Shown: piece by piece, positions 1 through 9,384 of the stretch
Layout: each line of letters starts with the position of its first letter
Numbering within the stretch: the first letter of the stretch is position 1
Source: Deltaproteobacteria bacterium
GTDB taxonomy: Bacteria; Desulfobacterota; DSM-4660; Desulfatiglandales; HGW-15
Assembly (NCBI GenBank): GCA_019308985.1
Contig: JAFDHB010000106.1
Location: 1 to 27,323, forward strand
DNA: 27,323 nt
Reading direction: 5' to 3'
The notes under the pieces: generated by a model
The model's database searches: none
Told to the model about the DNA's origin: nothing
Seen by the model: only the letters and a program-made list of their open reading frames with translations
Made by a program: the position numbers and the translations under genes

Positions 1-113
1 TCGTTGTGATTGCGGCGTACGCTAAGTACGCCTCATCACACGAGATTTGCGCGCCTTGAACTTGAAGCTTTTTACTTTGCCATCTCAATTTTGACTTTTT
101 ACGAGTTCGTCAA
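1..113 (-). repeat. Palindromic TA-type repeat element, copy A (cut by window start)
   Basis: This is the terminal part of a dispersed element also found at 9193, 11730, 20684 and 27174. The visible end reads GACTTTTTACGAGTTCGTC, the inverse of the terminal repeat seen in the other copies. The inner part holds one arm and loop of the long central hairpin (GTGATTGCGGCGTAC / GTACGCCTCATCAC). The left end lies outside the window. The stop codon of the amidohydrolase gene at 85-87 is inside this element. Confidence 0.85.
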
Positions 114-1062
114 TTTTCAATAGTTTCATTGAATTCCCACCCAATATTTTTGCCTTTTCTTCCGGAGGGATATACATGGATTGAACACCACGGAGGTTCT
201 CCCTGACAAAATCTTCTCCGTCTTCCGGCCCAAAAGGATAATCAGAACCATAGAGCATTCGATCGGGCCCGAAAAATGCATATCCGCAGGGAAAGGCGCC
301 AAGCGTACCGTCTACCGCTGTGTCCCCATAGATATTTTGATAGTAGTCCGAAATGTGCCTGGGGAGCTTGTCCCTCAAAAACTTGTTGAAATTCACTTCT
401 ATTCGCCGGATGAAAAAGGGGAAATAGTTGCCCATATGGTGAGTTACTATCTTCATGGTTGGAAAGCGGTCTAGGACCCCTCCAAATATGAGCCTCCACA
501 GGGCCATCGTCCCATCATAATCCCACCCAAAGACGTGAAGAAAACGCCACCCATGATCCATGTCCATCAGTGGAGAACAATCCCAATGGGTCCCGTGGAT
601 GAAAATGGGGAGATCATGCTCGACCACCTTTTCATAGAAGAGGAAATATTCCTGTGAATCCAGGCCCTTACCGTACTGGTTCGAAGAAATGGTGACCCCT
701 CTACAGTCGAGTTCATTAATACAACGATCTAGCTCTTCGATCGCCTTGTTCACGTCAAGGAGAGAAACAATGCAGATGTTTACGAATTTGTCAGGGTAGG
801 CCTTGCAAAGGGCATAGTTGTCATTGTTTGATAGACGGCACACCTCATAGGTCTCCTCTGGATTGAGTCCTAGTAATATTGGGGTTGTCTGGCTGAGGGC
901 CTGCATGTCTATACCGTACTTTTCCATGAGTCCAAGCCTTACCTCGGGGTCCGCATTCTGTGGAGGAAAGGAGAACTCCTTCCCCTCACCGTAATACCTG
1001 TACTTCTTGACCATATCTCCTACTGACTTGGAAATATGGTGACAGTAAACATCAATTACCAT
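85..1062 (-). CDS. Amidohydrolase-family (ACMSD-like) metal-dependent hydrolase or decarboxylase
   Basis: A 325-residue TIM-barrel protein of the Amidohydro_2 (PF04909) type, the family containing ACMSD and the 2,6-dihydroxybenzoate (gamma-resorcylate) decarboxylases. I start it at 1062, where GGAGG lies 8 bases ahead of an ATG; a 30-codon upstream extension has no ribosome site and would overlap the preceding gene. Visible metal-site elements are IDVYCHH near residues 3-9, IFIHGTH (153-159), VTHHMG (206-211) and GSDYP (272-276, Asp274). The first histidine of the usual HxH pair is Tyr6, as in some family branches. The last ten residues (KIDELVKSQN) are encoded by the repeat at the window edge. 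It is the last gene of the block that contains three molybdoenzymes, 56 bases after the 718-residue one. In this context a decarboxylase for a polyhydroxybenzoate is plausible; the substrate is not shown by the sequence. Confidence 0.85.
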   Translation of the reverse strand: MVIDVYCHHISKSVGDMVKKYRYYGEGKEFSFPPQNADPEVRLGLMEKYGIDMQALSQTTPILLGLNPEETYEVCRLSNNDNYALCKAYPDKFVNICIVSLLDVNKAIEELDRCINELDCRGVTISSNQYGKGLDSQEYFLFYEKVVEHDLPIFIHGTHWDCSPLMDMDHGWRFLHVFGWDYDGTMALWRLIFGGVLDRFPTMKIVTHHMGNYFPFFIRRIEVNFNKFLRDKLPRHISDYYQNIYGDTAVDGTLGAFPCGYAFFGPDRMLYGSDYPFGPEDGEDFVRENLRGVQSMYIPPEEKAKILGGNSMKLLKIDELVKSQN

Positions 1063-1118
1063 ATCTTCTTCCTCCCTGTCTTGATGGATCTTGGCCGGAA
1101 ACGAGCCGATCCAGAAAG

Positions 1119-3275
1119 CTATGGGCCGTGTTTCACCTTCTCCACCTGGCATATGAGGGACTTGAAACCAGGGAACCCGGAAATGGGGTCCAAATAATCC
1201 GGATCGATCAGCCTGTTCACTTCCGGCTGGCTGTAGCCATGAAAAATATTAATCACCCCGGGAGGGACGATCTCCGTAATGTTTGCCTTTATCCTTATGG
1301 AATTCCTGGGGGTTGACAGGGTGACCTCTTCACCCTGGGATATGTCTCTCTCCCTTGCATCCCTGGGATTGATATCAAGCATGGGATGGGGTCTGAGCCT
1401 GCGGGTCCACGGGAGCCTGAAGGTCCTTGAATGGATGAACATGGGCAACCGTGCCCCGGTCGTCAGTATCAAGGGATAAGAATCCTTTAACTCGGGACAG
1501 GAAATAGGGCTCAGCCTCGGTTCCTGAAAACGGGGCAAGGGATCAAGGCCCGTCTCCTTCAATATGGTGGAGGTGAACTCCATTTTTCCCGATGGGGTGG
1601 GAAAGCCTGTCTTCTCATATTTTCTGTAACGGACCTTTGGTACGTCCTTCAGGGCCGTCCCCTTTGGGTGCTTCTTGAGTTCCTCGATCTTTATTCCGGT
1701 CGGTTCGAGTATCCAATCCACATTGGCCTCATATCCTTCCTGCATCAATGAGTCGTCAGGGGCGATTCTCTTAGCCAGGTCAAAGGCAATATCGGCATCT
1801 GAACGAGACTCCCAAAGTTGATCGATCACAGGAGTGGTCCACATGACATACTTTTCGGGATAGAACTTGAGTTCGCTCCTCTCAAAGGAGGTGCATGCGG
1901 GGAGCACAATATCGGCCACCTTGCAGGTATCGGTCATGAAAAGATCGATATTGACCATGAAATCCAGCTTCTTGAGTCTCTCTAGCATGAAATCCGAGCC
2001 GGGCCACATGCGGTAATTCATCCCAAAGGCCACCAGGGCGCGTATTGGGTAGGGTTCCGCGTTTTGTATCTGAAAGGGCAGGTGCATGGACTGGGCTTCT
2101 TGGATAATCTGTGACCAAACGGGGTATTTGTCCCGGCCCATCCTGGGGGCCATTGCCGACCAGGGTTTGGATTGTTCATACTCATGTTGGCGGGTCTCCA
2201 GGCCTGCTGACACGTAGAGATAGGTATCGGGATTGACCACGTTTCCGCCTTCACGATCAAAGTTTCCCGTCAGCCCGATCAAGGCTATCAGGGCACGATG
2301 GTTCTGGAGACCGTTCGTGTGGTGGACGGTCGGGCTGGCGCCGATCATCAGGGCTGAGGGCTTTGTGGTGGCGTAAAGTCTTGCCGCTTCCCTTATAAGG
2401 TTTGAAGGCACTCCGGTGATCTTCTCCGTTTCTTCAGGCGAGAATTTTTCCACGTAGGCCCGATACTCTTCGAAACCCATGGTCCAGTTTTCCACGAAAT
2501 CCATGTCAAAGAGTTCTTCTTCGATTATCACGTTGGCCATCCCATGTGCCAGTGCACCCGATGTCCCCGGTCTTATACGCAGGTGTATGTCCGCATGGGC
2601 GGTCATGGGGGTGATCAGCGGGCCTACCTCTATGATCTTCATCCCCCTCTCCCTGGCGTCCAGGAGCCTCCGGATGGCCGAGGGGTTGGAATAAAAGGGA
2701 TTCCTGCTCCATACCAGGAGGCATCTGGTCTTCCCGATCTCAGGGTCCCCGAAAAAGCCATAGGTCAGCTTGGCCGCCGCCACGGCAGCAGTATGACAGA
2801 CACTGGATTCCGTACAGTAGTTGGGTGAACCAAAGCTGTGGGCCAGCCTCTTTACAAAGGGTCTCATCCACTTGGGATACCCCACGTAGAAAGCCACTGT
2901 TTCAGGCCCGGACTCCTGCTTGATCCTGTTAAGCGCGTCCCCTATTCTGTCCAGGGCCTCATCCCATGATATGGATTCAAACTCGCCGGCCCCCCTCTCT
3001 CCCTTCCGCAAGAGCGGAGACTTCAACCTGTCCTTGTTATAGATGTATTGCCTGCTGGCAGCGCCCTTGGGGCACAAGGTGCCCGCGCTGTGAGGGTGGT
3101 CCTTGGTTCCCTCGACCTTGATCACGACTCCGTCTTTGACATAGGCATCGATGCCGCAATGGGATCCAGGATTACATATGGAACAAATGGTGTGCCGAAC
3201 CTCGACACCAGGCCCTGGGACTTTCGCCTCCCTGCCCCTGGCCGTTCCTTGGCTGCCGGTTCCTGCTATTTTCAT
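1119..3275 (-). CDS. Single-subunit molybdopterin oxidoreductase (DMSO reductase superfamily)
   Basis: A 718-residue Mo/W-bis-MGD enzyme. The N-terminus has cysteines 31, 34, 40 and 68 (C-x2-C-x5-C-x27-C) for a [4Fe-4S] cluster, followed by the SWDEALD motif near 103 typical of the superfamily. ESSVCH at 156-161 matches the position of the metal-ligating Cys/Sec in formate dehydrogenase-type members, so Cys160 is the probable metal ligand. The molybdopterin dinucleotide-binding domain is C-terminal (about 600-715). There is no signal peptide or twin-arginine motif, so it is expected in the cytoplasm. The start has a GGGGAGAGG site a few bases ahead. It follows the transhydroxylase-like beta gene by 59 bases and precedes an amidohydrolase. 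It is clearly not a third transhydroxylase, because those lack the N-terminal cluster. Reductive dehydroxylation or hydroxylation of an aromatic is a guess from context. Confidence 0.88.
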   Translation of the reverse strand: MKIAGTGSQGTARGREAKVPGPGVEVRHTICSICNPGSHCGIDAYVKDGVVIKVEGTKDHPHSAGTLCPKGAASRQYIYNKDRLKSPLLRKGERGAGEFESISWDEALDRIGDALNRIKQESGPETVAFYVGYPKWMRPFVKRLAHSFGSPNYCTESSVCHTAAVAAAKLTYGFFGDPEIGKTRCLLVWSRNPFYSNPSAIRRLLDARERGMKIIEVGPLITPMTAHADIHLRIRPGTSGALAHGMANVIIEEELFDMDFVENWTMGFEEYRAYVEKFSPEETEKITGVPSNLIREAARLYATTKPSALMIGASPTVHHTNGLQNHRALIALIGLTGNFDREGGNVVNPDTYLYVSAGLETRQHEYEQSKPWSAMAPRMGRDKYPVWSQIIQEAQSMHLPFQIQNAEPYPIRALVAFGMNYRMWPGSDFMLERLKKLDFMVNIDLFMTDTCKVADIVLPACTSFERSELKFYPEKYVMWTTPVIDQLWESRSDADIAFDLAKRIAPDDSLMQEGYEANVDWILEPTGIKIEELKKHPKGTALKDVPKVRYRKYEKTGFPTPSGKMEFTSTILKETGLDPLPRFQEPRLSPISCPELKDSYPLILTTGARLPMFIHSRTFRLPWTRRLRPHPMLDINPRDARERDISQGEEVTLSTPRNSIRIKANITEIVPPGVINIFHGYSQPEVNRLIDPDYLDPISGFPGFKSLICQVEKVKHGP

Positions 3276-3334
3276 TGGTATCCTCTCCCCGCCCGTTTCT
3301 TATCTTGATACTCCCCGAGACCGGCTCAAACAGA

Positions 3335-4174
3335 TTATAGCAGAATGGTCCCCAGGTTCACACTCCCTTTGAGTTCGACCTCGATGACCTTTTTTTCATA
3401 GTCCTTGTATGTTATCTCGATAGTATGCCTGCCGCTGTCTTCTTCCAGGCCGTCAATCTTGAAATCACCGTAGTTATCCGTTATGGCCTCCTTGAGCTTT
3501 TCCCCGCCCTTTCTCAAGACCACCCTCGCCCCTTCCGCGCAATCCACAACTCCTTCCCTTTCAAAGGCTACACTGCCCCCCAGAAAACATCTCAAATAGC
3601 GATACAGGTTCTTATACAGCACCCTTGAGCTGGTTCGGTATTCGGGATGGAAGACTTCCAGCCCTTCCTTTTCAATGATTCTCTCCATGTCTTGCTCTTC
3701 CGCCTTCAATACCCTCAAGGCACCTGTCGGGCATGCCTGCACGCACCTCGGTTCCTTCCACCCTTCATCCAGGAGGTGTGCACAAAAGGTACACTTCTGC
3801 GGGATATCTCTTTCCTCGTTCCACCATATCGCCCCGTAGGGGCAAGATTCATAGATCTCCCTCTGGCCCTTGGCCCTTTTCGGATCAATGATCACGATAC
3901 CATCTTCCCTCTTGTAGACCGCCCCGTCCTTCGAGGTCCTGATACAGGGTGCGCTCTCGCAATGCATACAGGGGACAGGCAGGTATGCCACGTCTATCAA
4001 GGGGAACTGCCCCCTCTCCTTGCGCAGGATATCTATCCAACGCTGACCGTGCAAGGGTTGGGAGAGGGAATATCCCGGCCAGTCGTTTCCCACGAATTCG
4101 TCTTTGCAGGAAAGGAAACAGTTGTTGCAGTCTTCACACTTCTCCACATCTATTATCATGTACCAACCGATCAT
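3335..4174 (-). CDS. Transhydroxylase-like beta subunit, three [4Fe-4S] ferredoxin plus C-terminal beta-sandwich
   Basis: A 279-residue electron-transfer subunit. It opens with MIGWYMIIDVEKCEDCNNC, which aligns residue for residue with the paralogue at 11872-12717, so I start it at 4174; AGGAGG inside the end of the alpha gene lies about 10 bases ahead. Twelve cysteines in ferredoxin spacing (13, 16, 19, 23; 69, 72, 77; 111; 128, 131, 144, 148) would hold three cubane clusters. The last 75 or so residues have a carboxypeptidase-regulatory/Cna-B-like pattern (EGARVVLRKGG, TDNYGDFKIDGL), the same extra domain known in the Pelobacter acidigallici pyrogallol-phloroglucinol transhydroxylase beta subunit. 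The start codon sits three bases after the alpha stop, so the two are surely co-translated and form a complex. No signal peptide is seen. Confidence 0.92.
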   Translation of the reverse strand: MIGWYMIIDVEKCEDCNNCFLSCKDEFVGNDWPGYSLSQPLHGQRWIDILRKERGQFPLIDVAYLPVPCMHCESAPCIRTSKDGAVYKREDGIVIIDPKRAKGQREIYESCPYGAIWWNEERDIPQKCTFCAHLLDEGWKEPRCVQACPTGALRVLKAEEQDMERIIEKEGLEVFHPEYRTSSRVLYKNLYRYLRCFLGGSVAFEREGVVDCAEGARVVLRKGGEKLKEAITDNYGDFKIDGLEEDSGRHTIEITYKDYEKKVIEVELKGSVNLGTILL

Positions 4175-4176
4175 CC

Positions 4177-7140
4177 TTACCGCGACCTCCTCTCCCATTT
4201 TTCTATCTCCACGAGACATGAATTTGCAGCCATGGCATGGGACTTCTTTATCATCATCCTGCTGGGGGTCAACTGGTTGATGCACCCGCCCCGATCAACG
4301 GAAGAACCGGGCTCTCCCAGGGGATCATAAACCGCGGAAGATTCATAGGAATGGACGACGTCCGGAGGTATCCTCTCAGTGATCTGGGCGGCACAGATAA
4401 CGCTCCCCCTGTCATTGAAGACCCTGACGAGATCATTCTGCCCTATGCCCCTCTTCTTTGCGTCCTTGGGATTGATCCTTATGATCCAGTAGTAGTATCC
4501 ATCGACAAGTATCCGGTGATCCTTCACGTCATTGATCGCGCTGTCCTTTCCGTCGCCCAGGGTGTGGAAGCTGAACCGGGGATGTGGTGAGATCAACTGC
4601 AAGGGGTATTTTTCGTACAGTTCCTTGGTATGATGCCCCTCCCAGGCCGGAATATATTTGGTGATTGTCGGCCTCTCGGGGTCATCAGGGTCGAAACGTT
4701 TCAAGCTGGAGCACTCGAATTCGATCTTTCCCGACTGGGTCTGGAGCCCCATTCCAAACTTTTCCGTGTAGTCGGCCGGCAAGGGTCCCAGCTCAGGTGT
4801 ATCCTTTGGCCTGCCTTCAGCAAACCATCGATAGGAAACCGGGTCCCTCAACTCCTCCGGGGGCGGCGGGATCACGAAATATCCCTTTTTGAGGAACTCT
4901 TTCCAGGAAATATGCGCCGGCAGGTCCGTCGCGTCAAAGAGTCGCTTACACCAGTCCAACTCCGTCACACCCTCTGAGAAGGGGGCTGAAAGACCGAGTC
5001 TCTTGGCGATCTCCAGGAAAATCTCAAAATCCGACTTGGATTCGCCCAGGGGCTCGATGCACTTGTGCTGCAATACCGCAACCCGATGATTGCACTGCGT
5101 GAAGCTGTGCTGGATGTAACCGCCGCAATTGGCAAACTCACTGATGTCCCACCTCTCGAAACTGGTGCAGGCGGGTAGGAGTATATCGGCAAACTTTGCC
5201 TCCCCCTCGAACCAAATGGACTGGTTGACGACGAACTCCAGGTTTTCGGACCTGTAAGCCCTGGCATAACGATTCGTATCCGTCATGGTGCCGAAATGGG
5301 AGCCACCGTACTTGTAATATAACCTTATTGGTGAATGACCCGGTGTCGGATACTCAAACTTCAAGAACTGTCCCTCTATGGTCTTCGCGTCGGTCGGGTA
5401 TCCTTCACACCTACCCTCCAGTATGGCCTCTGGTATCCTGAGTCTCGGAACCCTCTGGTACACAGTGTTTACCGTGGCAAGCTGGGGCATCCGCTGGTAC
5501 AGGTGCACGGCCATCGCCGTTCCCTCCACATCCCCGGAAAGTCCCCCTTCTGCGTAACCGGGAAAATAGAAGCTCGTGTCCACAGGTGTGCCCTGTTGCA
5601 TGCATCCCATGTTCACCCCGGGCTTGCCCAACCCTTGCATGGCCATGAGGCAGACCATTGAGCGGGCCCACTCACCGCCCGTGGCACAACGGCATGCGCT
5701 TCCAAAACCAACGATCCCTCCGGCCGCAAGGTATGTCCTCTTTGTCCCCCATTCCCTTGCCAGCGCCCTGACATCCTTGGCCGGAATCCCTGATTCTCCC
5801 TCCTGCCACTCCGGAGTCTTGGGAACCCCGTCTTCCTTGCCCAGGATATAGTCTTTCCACTTGTCGAACCCCGCTGTCCTCTTTTCCACGTACTCCTTGT
5901 CATAAAGGCCTTCAGTGATCCAGACGTAGGCTATGGCAAGGGCCAGGGCGTTGCCGGTCGCCGGCCTTGGAGCCAGCCATTTGCCCCCAAGAAGCGCCGC
6001 CGTGTGATTGTAGTATGGGTCGATATGAACCATCTTGATCCCCAGTTCCTTCAACCATTGGCGTCGTATGGTCCCCTCAAAGGCGCCATAGACCCCGCTG
6101 GTAGCCTCCGGATCGCTGGACCAGAAAACCACCATTTCACAGTTCTTGAGGCAGTCTTCGACCGTTCCGTAGGTCTCCCCTGCGCCAAGGCGCATGCTAT
6201 GGCCCCAGTGGTGCATCGCACCCCAATACCACCCCTCCCAACTATCCGGATTGTGCACCACGGGGGTAAATCCGATGGAATTGAAAAACCTGAGCCTTGC
6301 ACTCAACCAGTATCCCAGGATCCCCCAGGTGTGGTGGGAACCGCTACCATTCAAGATCGCCCCTGGGCCGTATTCTCTCTTCACCCTCTTGATTTCCTCC
6401 ACCACGATATCGAGCGCTTCATCCCAGCTTATTCTCTCGTAACCTGAAATCCCTCTGTTCCTACAGTTCCTCTTGCCCGATGGATCGAAGTCCACCCTCT
6501 TCATGGGGTACAATAGTCTATCCTTGGAATAGATCATGGATTTCCAGGCCAAGGTGTGGGGGGAAACCGTTGTCTTGCGCGGGGGAGTGAAGGACCTTCC
6601 CCTTGCCTTGATGGTCCAGGGTGGAGCATCCTTTTCTTCAAACTCTATGGGGGTAATCCTTATTATCCTGCCCCCCTTGACATACACAAAGACGGGACCG
6701 CCATTGGTATTGCTCGTATATCTCTTGACACCTCCTCCCACGTCCGTGCCGTACTCCAAACCTGCGGAAAGCATGAGGCTCAGGGTCTCCATGAACCAGG
6801 AAGTCAACTCGTCAGGACCCTCGAGTCCCAGTTGAAAGTTCTTCATGGCATTGATCTGCTCTAGCTGGTCCCGCCAGGGCTTCATGAGCTTGGCCGCCAG
6901 CACGGCGTTTCTGTATATAATGGTAATATCCGGACTGGGATGGATGCCACTGCGCGAGGTGACGGCCCCATCCTTGAACGTGAAATATCTCCCCGCGGAA
7001 TTGTCCTTGACCTTTATCTGCGCAGTGAAATTCTTCTCCTTCAGACGCTCCCTGAAAAAGGGATACTTCCTTGCCGTCCGCTTCATCATCTTCTCTATTC
7101 CATAGAGAATCAACGAGAACTGGGTCTTTTCAAAAGCCAT
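4177..7140 (-). CDS. Transhydroxylase-like molybdopterin alpha subunit with N-terminal SCP2-like domain
   Basis: A 987-residue protein, about 110 longer than the Pelobacter transhydroxylase alpha subunit (875). The start is the ATG at 7140 with GGAGGAGG 8 bases ahead; a TTG one codon earlier is also in frame. Residues from about 140 ([17 protein letters not shown]) onward align with transhydroxylase alpha, which also has no N-terminal [4Fe-4S] motif. Counting from the upstream TTG, His270, Asp300-Ser301 and Tyr530 have exactly the spacing of His144, Asp174-Ser175 (Mo ligand) and Tyr404 of the characterised enzyme. The first 135 residues resemble an SCP2/sterol-carrier-like fold ([35 protein letters not shown]). 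It is more divergent from Pelobacter transhydroxylase than the copy at 12733, so it may act on a different polyphenol, or be a resorcinol-hydroxylase-like enzyme. Confidence 0.9.
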   Translation of the reverse strand: MAFEKTQFSLILYGIEKMMKRTARKYPFFRERLKEKNFTAQIKVKDNSAGRYFTFKDGAVTSRSGIHPSPDITIIYRNAVLAAKLMKPWRDQLEQINAMKNFQLGLEGPDELTSWFMETLSLMLSAGLEYGTDVGGGVKRYTSNTNGGPVFVYVKGGRIIRITPIEFEEKDAPPWTIKARGRSFTPPRKTTVSPHTLAWKSMIYSKDRLLYPMKRVDFDPSGKRNCRNRGISGYERISWDEALDIVVEEIKRVKREYGPGAILNGSGSHHTWGILGYWLSARLRFFNSIGFTPVVHNPDSWEGWYWGAMHHWGHSMRLGAGETYGTVEDCLKNCEMVVFWSSDPEATSGVYGAFEGTIRRQWLKELGIKMVHIDPYYNHTAALLGGKWLAPRPATGNALALAIAYVWITEGLYDKEYVEKRTAGFDKWKDYILGKEDGVPKTPEWQEGESGIPAKDVRALAREWGTKRTYLAAGGIVGFGSACRCATGGEWARSMVCLMAMQGLGKPGVNMGCMQQGTPVDTSFYFPGYAEGGLSGDVEGTAMAVHLYQRMPQLATVNTVYQRVPRLRIPEAILEGRCEGYPTDAKTIEGQFLKFEYPTPGHSPIRLYYKYGGSHFGTMTDTNRYARAYRSENLEFVVNQSIWFEGEAKFADILLPACTSFERWDISEFANCGGYIQHSFTQCNHRVAVLQHKCIEPLGESKSDFEIFLEIAKRLGLSAPFSEGVTELDWCKRLFDATDLPAHISWKEFLKKGYFVIPPPPEELRDPVSYRWFAEGRPKDTPELGPLPADYTEKFGMGLQTQSGKIEFECSSLKRFDPDDPERPTITKYIPAWEGHHTKELYEKYPLQLISPHPRFSFHTLGDGKDSAINDVKDHRILVDGYYYWIIRINPKDAKKRGIGQNDLVRVFNDRGSVICAAQITERIPPDVVHSYESSAVYDPLGEPGSSVDRGGCINQLTPSRMMIKKSHAMAANSCLVEIEKWERRSR

Positions 7141-7283
7141 CAACCAACCTCCTCCAAACTCCTAGTTGACTTCCACTTTTCCTTCCACATTGAGGGCCTG
7201 TTGCCCAAAGCCTGTTGAACATTGACACCTCTCCATATCCCCCTGTCCCCAGGGATGAATCCGCCCGGATGCATTACCTTACC

Positions 7284-8228
7284 CTATCGCCCGCCGAGTC
7301 TCCTGGTGACCTCCAGGAGATGTTCCCGGAGCCTTTTCCGCGACCTTTCCATCTCTTCCTGGGTCCACTCCTGGAATCCCCTGCCGCTCTTGAAGCCCAG
7401 GTGCCCGTCCTGGACCTTTTTCCTCAGTAAAGGCGATGGATTCGGAGAGTTCTCAAGGTGTTTCAGGATATAGTCGTGTATGGCCAGGACCAAATCGGTC
7501 CCTACCATGTCGGCATTTTCCATGGGACCAAGCACCGGCAGCCTTAAGCCGAAGCCGTACCTGACACATTCGTCCACCGTGGCCGCGTCCGCAATGCCCC
7601 GTTCGACAATGGATATGGCCTCTCTCCATAATGCGTGCTGGAGCCTGTTTCCCACAAAACCCGGGACGTCCTTGTTTACCCTGACCGGGTGCTTCCCAAC
7701 GTCCTTGAGAAGGCGTATGGTCTTCTCCATCACCTCCTCGGAGGTATCCCTGCCTCTTACCACCTCCACCAGGGGGATCAAGTAGGGCGGGTTCCAAAAG
7801 TGAGTGCCCACGATGCGCTCCCTCAGCCTGGATTTTTCCGCAATCTCCGTGATACTGATAACCGACGTATTGGTGGCCAGGATGGTGTCCGGGGGACAGT
7901 CCTGGTCCAACTCCCTGAATACATCCTGTTTCAGGGCCAGGTCTTCCGTCACTGCTTCCACCACGAACTGTGCGCCGCTGGCAGCCTCTTTCAGGTCCGT
8001 TGTGGTATTGATCCTCCCTATGGCAGGCTCGATATCTTCTCTTGCCCCTATTCCCTTCTCCGCCATGAGATGAAGGTTGCTGCGCAGGTTTTCCAGAGCC
8101 TTGCCAAGAAGTTCATCTTTCACATCCATGAGGCTTACGGTGTACCCGTGAACTGCAAATATCTGGGCGAGGCCATGCCCCATCAGCCCGGCACCAATAA
8201 CCGCTACCTTGCTCTGATTTGATTTCAT
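7284..8228 (-). CDS. 3-hydroxyacyl-CoA dehydrogenase-family dehydrogenase, candidate 3-hydroxy-5-oxohexanoate dehydrogenase
   Basis: A 314-residue NAD-dependent dehydrogenase of the 3HCDH family (PF02737 then PF00725). The Rossmann motif GAGLMG is at 12-17, Asp35 follows the second strand as expected for NAD, and the catalytic His143 with its partner Glu155 lie in GTHFWNPPYLIPLVEVV. PGFVGNR precedes the C-terminal helical domain. The length fits single-domain 3-hydroxybutyryl-CoA dehydrogenase relatives. It begins 5 bases after the SDR gene, so they are one operon. In the fermentative phloroglucinol pathway an enzyme of this family oxidises 3-hydroxy-5-oxohexanoate to triacetate; I infer this role from the neighbouring cyclase, SDR and BKACE genes. 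A CoA-ester substrate cannot be excluded. Confidence 0.9.
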   Translation of the reverse strand: MKSNQSKVAVIGAGLMGHGLAQIFAVHGYTVSLMDVKDELLGKALENLRSNLHLMAEKGIGAREDIEPAIGRINTTTDLKEAASGAQFVVEAVTEDLALKQDVFRELDQDCPPDTILATNTSVISITEIAEKSRLRERIVGTHFWNPPYLIPLVEVVRGRDTSEEVMEKTIRLLKDVGKHPVRVNKDVPGFVGNRLQHALWREAISIVERGIADAATVDECVRYGFGLRLPVLGPMENADMVGTDLVLAIHDYILKHLENSPNPSPLLRKKVQDGHLGFKSGRGFQEWTQEEMERSRKRLREHLLEVTRRLGGR

Positions 8229-8233
8229 GGCTC

Positions 8234-9025
8234 TTATCCTGCTGTATATCCGCCGTCCACGTAGAGGATGGCCCCGGTCATGAAGTCAGATGCCTTGGAA
8301 GAGAGAAAGATCACCGTCCCCAGGAAATCTTCCGGTTCACCCAGCCTGCCTATCGGGATACGCCTCAAGAAATTCTTGTAGAATTCATTGTCGTCAAACA
8401 TCCACTGGGTCAAGGCCGTCCTGAACACGGTCGGTGCAATGGCATTGACATTGATCTTGTGAGGGCCCCATTCGCAACCCAAGGACTTCGTCAGCAGAGA
8501 GATCGCCCCCTTTGATGGGCTGTAAGCCGTGTAGTTTGCCATGCCCAACATTCCCCTGGTAGAAGAGAGCAGGATTACCTTGCCACCCCTTCCCTGCTCT
8601 ATCATGACTCTGCCTACTTCCTTGCAATAGAGATATGTCCCCTTGACGTTGACGTCCATGATCATCTCCCATTCCTCGAGCGGCTGCTCAACGACGGGGG
8701 CCGTCTTGTTGACACCCGCCGCCGTTATGAGGATGTCAATCCCACCGTACTTGTCCACCGTGTCCTTTACCACCCTTTTCACGTCTTCATGATCTATGGG
8801 TGACCCGGCGGAAAAGGCGGCCACTCCTCCCTCTTTCTCAATATCCTGCACCAAGGCCTTGAGGTTATCCTCTGTTCTGCCGGTGGCCATGATTTTTGCT
8901 CCGGCCATTGCCAGTCCCATTGCAGACATCCGGCCGAAGCCACCTGTCGCGCCTGTTACGAGGGCGACCTTGCCACTGACGTCGAACAGATCTTTGAGCA
9001 GGTCCACGCCCTTTTTCATTGCCAT
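8234..9025 (-). CDS. SDR-family oxidoreductase, candidate phloroglucinol reductase
   Basis: A 263-residue classical short-chain dehydrogenase. I start it at 9025 (MAMKKGVD) because AGGAGG stands 5 bases ahead; an ATG 13 codons upstream has no ribosome site. TGATGGFG (24-31) binds the cofactor, TAAG (101-104) is the NAAG-type motif, Ser154/155 with Tyr168 and Lys172 (YSPSK) form the catalytic site. GR at 49-50 after the second beta strand suggests NADPH. Phloroglucinol reductases are NADPH-dependent SDR enzymes, and this gene lies between a BKACE-cyclase block and a 3HCDH-family gene, the other steps of phloroglucinol breakdown. The assignment of substrate is inference; the family call is certain. 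A TA-type repeat separates it from the upstream BKACE gene, so it may need its own promoter. Confidence 0.9.
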   Translation of the reverse strand: MAMKKGVDLLKDLFDVSGKVALVTGATGGFGRMSAMGLAMAGAKIMATGRTEDNLKALVQDIEKEGGVAAFSAGSPIDHEDVKRVVKDTVDKYGGIDILITAAGVNKTAPVVEQPLEEWEMIMDVNVKGTYLYCKEVGRVMIEQGRGGKVILLSSTRGMLGMANYTAYSPSKGAISLLTKSLGCEWGPHKINVNAIAPTVFRTALTQWMFDDNEFYKNFLRRIPIGRLGEPEDFLGTVIFLSSKASDFMTGAILYVDGGYTAG

Positions 9026-9192
9026 ATCTTCCTCCTTATCTCCTTCCGGCTGTTGTTTGTTCATCCGAATTTCGCTAATCTATTCGCATTTCTCCCCCAA
9101 ATTTCATGAACCTCGATGTAAAGCATCTCTCGCAACGCAAATCGCCGGATCTCGCGCCGCGAAGAATTGCGATTTCTACGAAGCCATCAATC
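9026..9192. other. Intergenic region with a degenerate repeat remnant
   Basis: The part next to the SDR start holds its ribosome site. Between about 9130 and 9192 there is a short inverted repeat (AAATCGC ... GCGATTT) ending in TCTACGAAGCCATCAA, which is the right terminus of the TA-type element. This looks like the remains of a further copy lying directly against copy E. I see no convincing promoter. Confidence 0.5.
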
Positions 9193-9378
9193 TTGACGAA
9201 CTCGTAAAAAGTCCCAAAACCGTCATGCCGGACTTGATAAGCCTGCCCCGGACTTCGATCCGGGGGCATCCAGAAGCGTTTGAAATTACCGGATTCCTGC
9301 TTGAGTTCATCCCGCACCTGAGATGCGAGGCAGGAATGACAGAAATGAGCGCTTTTAGACTTTTTACGAAGCCATCTC
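9193..9378 (+). repeat. TA-type repeat element, copy E (composite, different interior)
   Basis: It has the same terminal inverted repeats as the other copies: GACGAACTCGTAAAAAGTC at the left and GACTTTTTACGAAGCCATC at the right. The interior is different: instead of the usual hairpin it carries a second repeat family (9222-9340). The right end lies about 7 bases beyond the BKACE stop codon and TA follows at 9379-9380. Confidence 0.8.
9222..9340 (-). repeat. Second repeat family (GTCATTCCTGCC type), copy 1, nested
   Basis: Read on the minus strand it begins GTCATTCCTGCCTCGCATC and ends in GGCATGAC, with inverted segments AGCAGGAATCC and GGATGCCCC inside. The copy at 15346-15452 has the same order of segments (GTCATTCCTGCCCCGCATC, CAGCAGGAATCC, CTGGATGCCC, GGGCATGAC). 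It sits inside the terminal repeats of copy E. Confidence 0.75.
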
Positions 9379-9384
9379 TATACG

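Noticed and set aside
3647..4330. Open frame of 227 codons on the plus strand
   Set aside because: It is the antisense of the first beta-subunit gene and has no recognisable domain.
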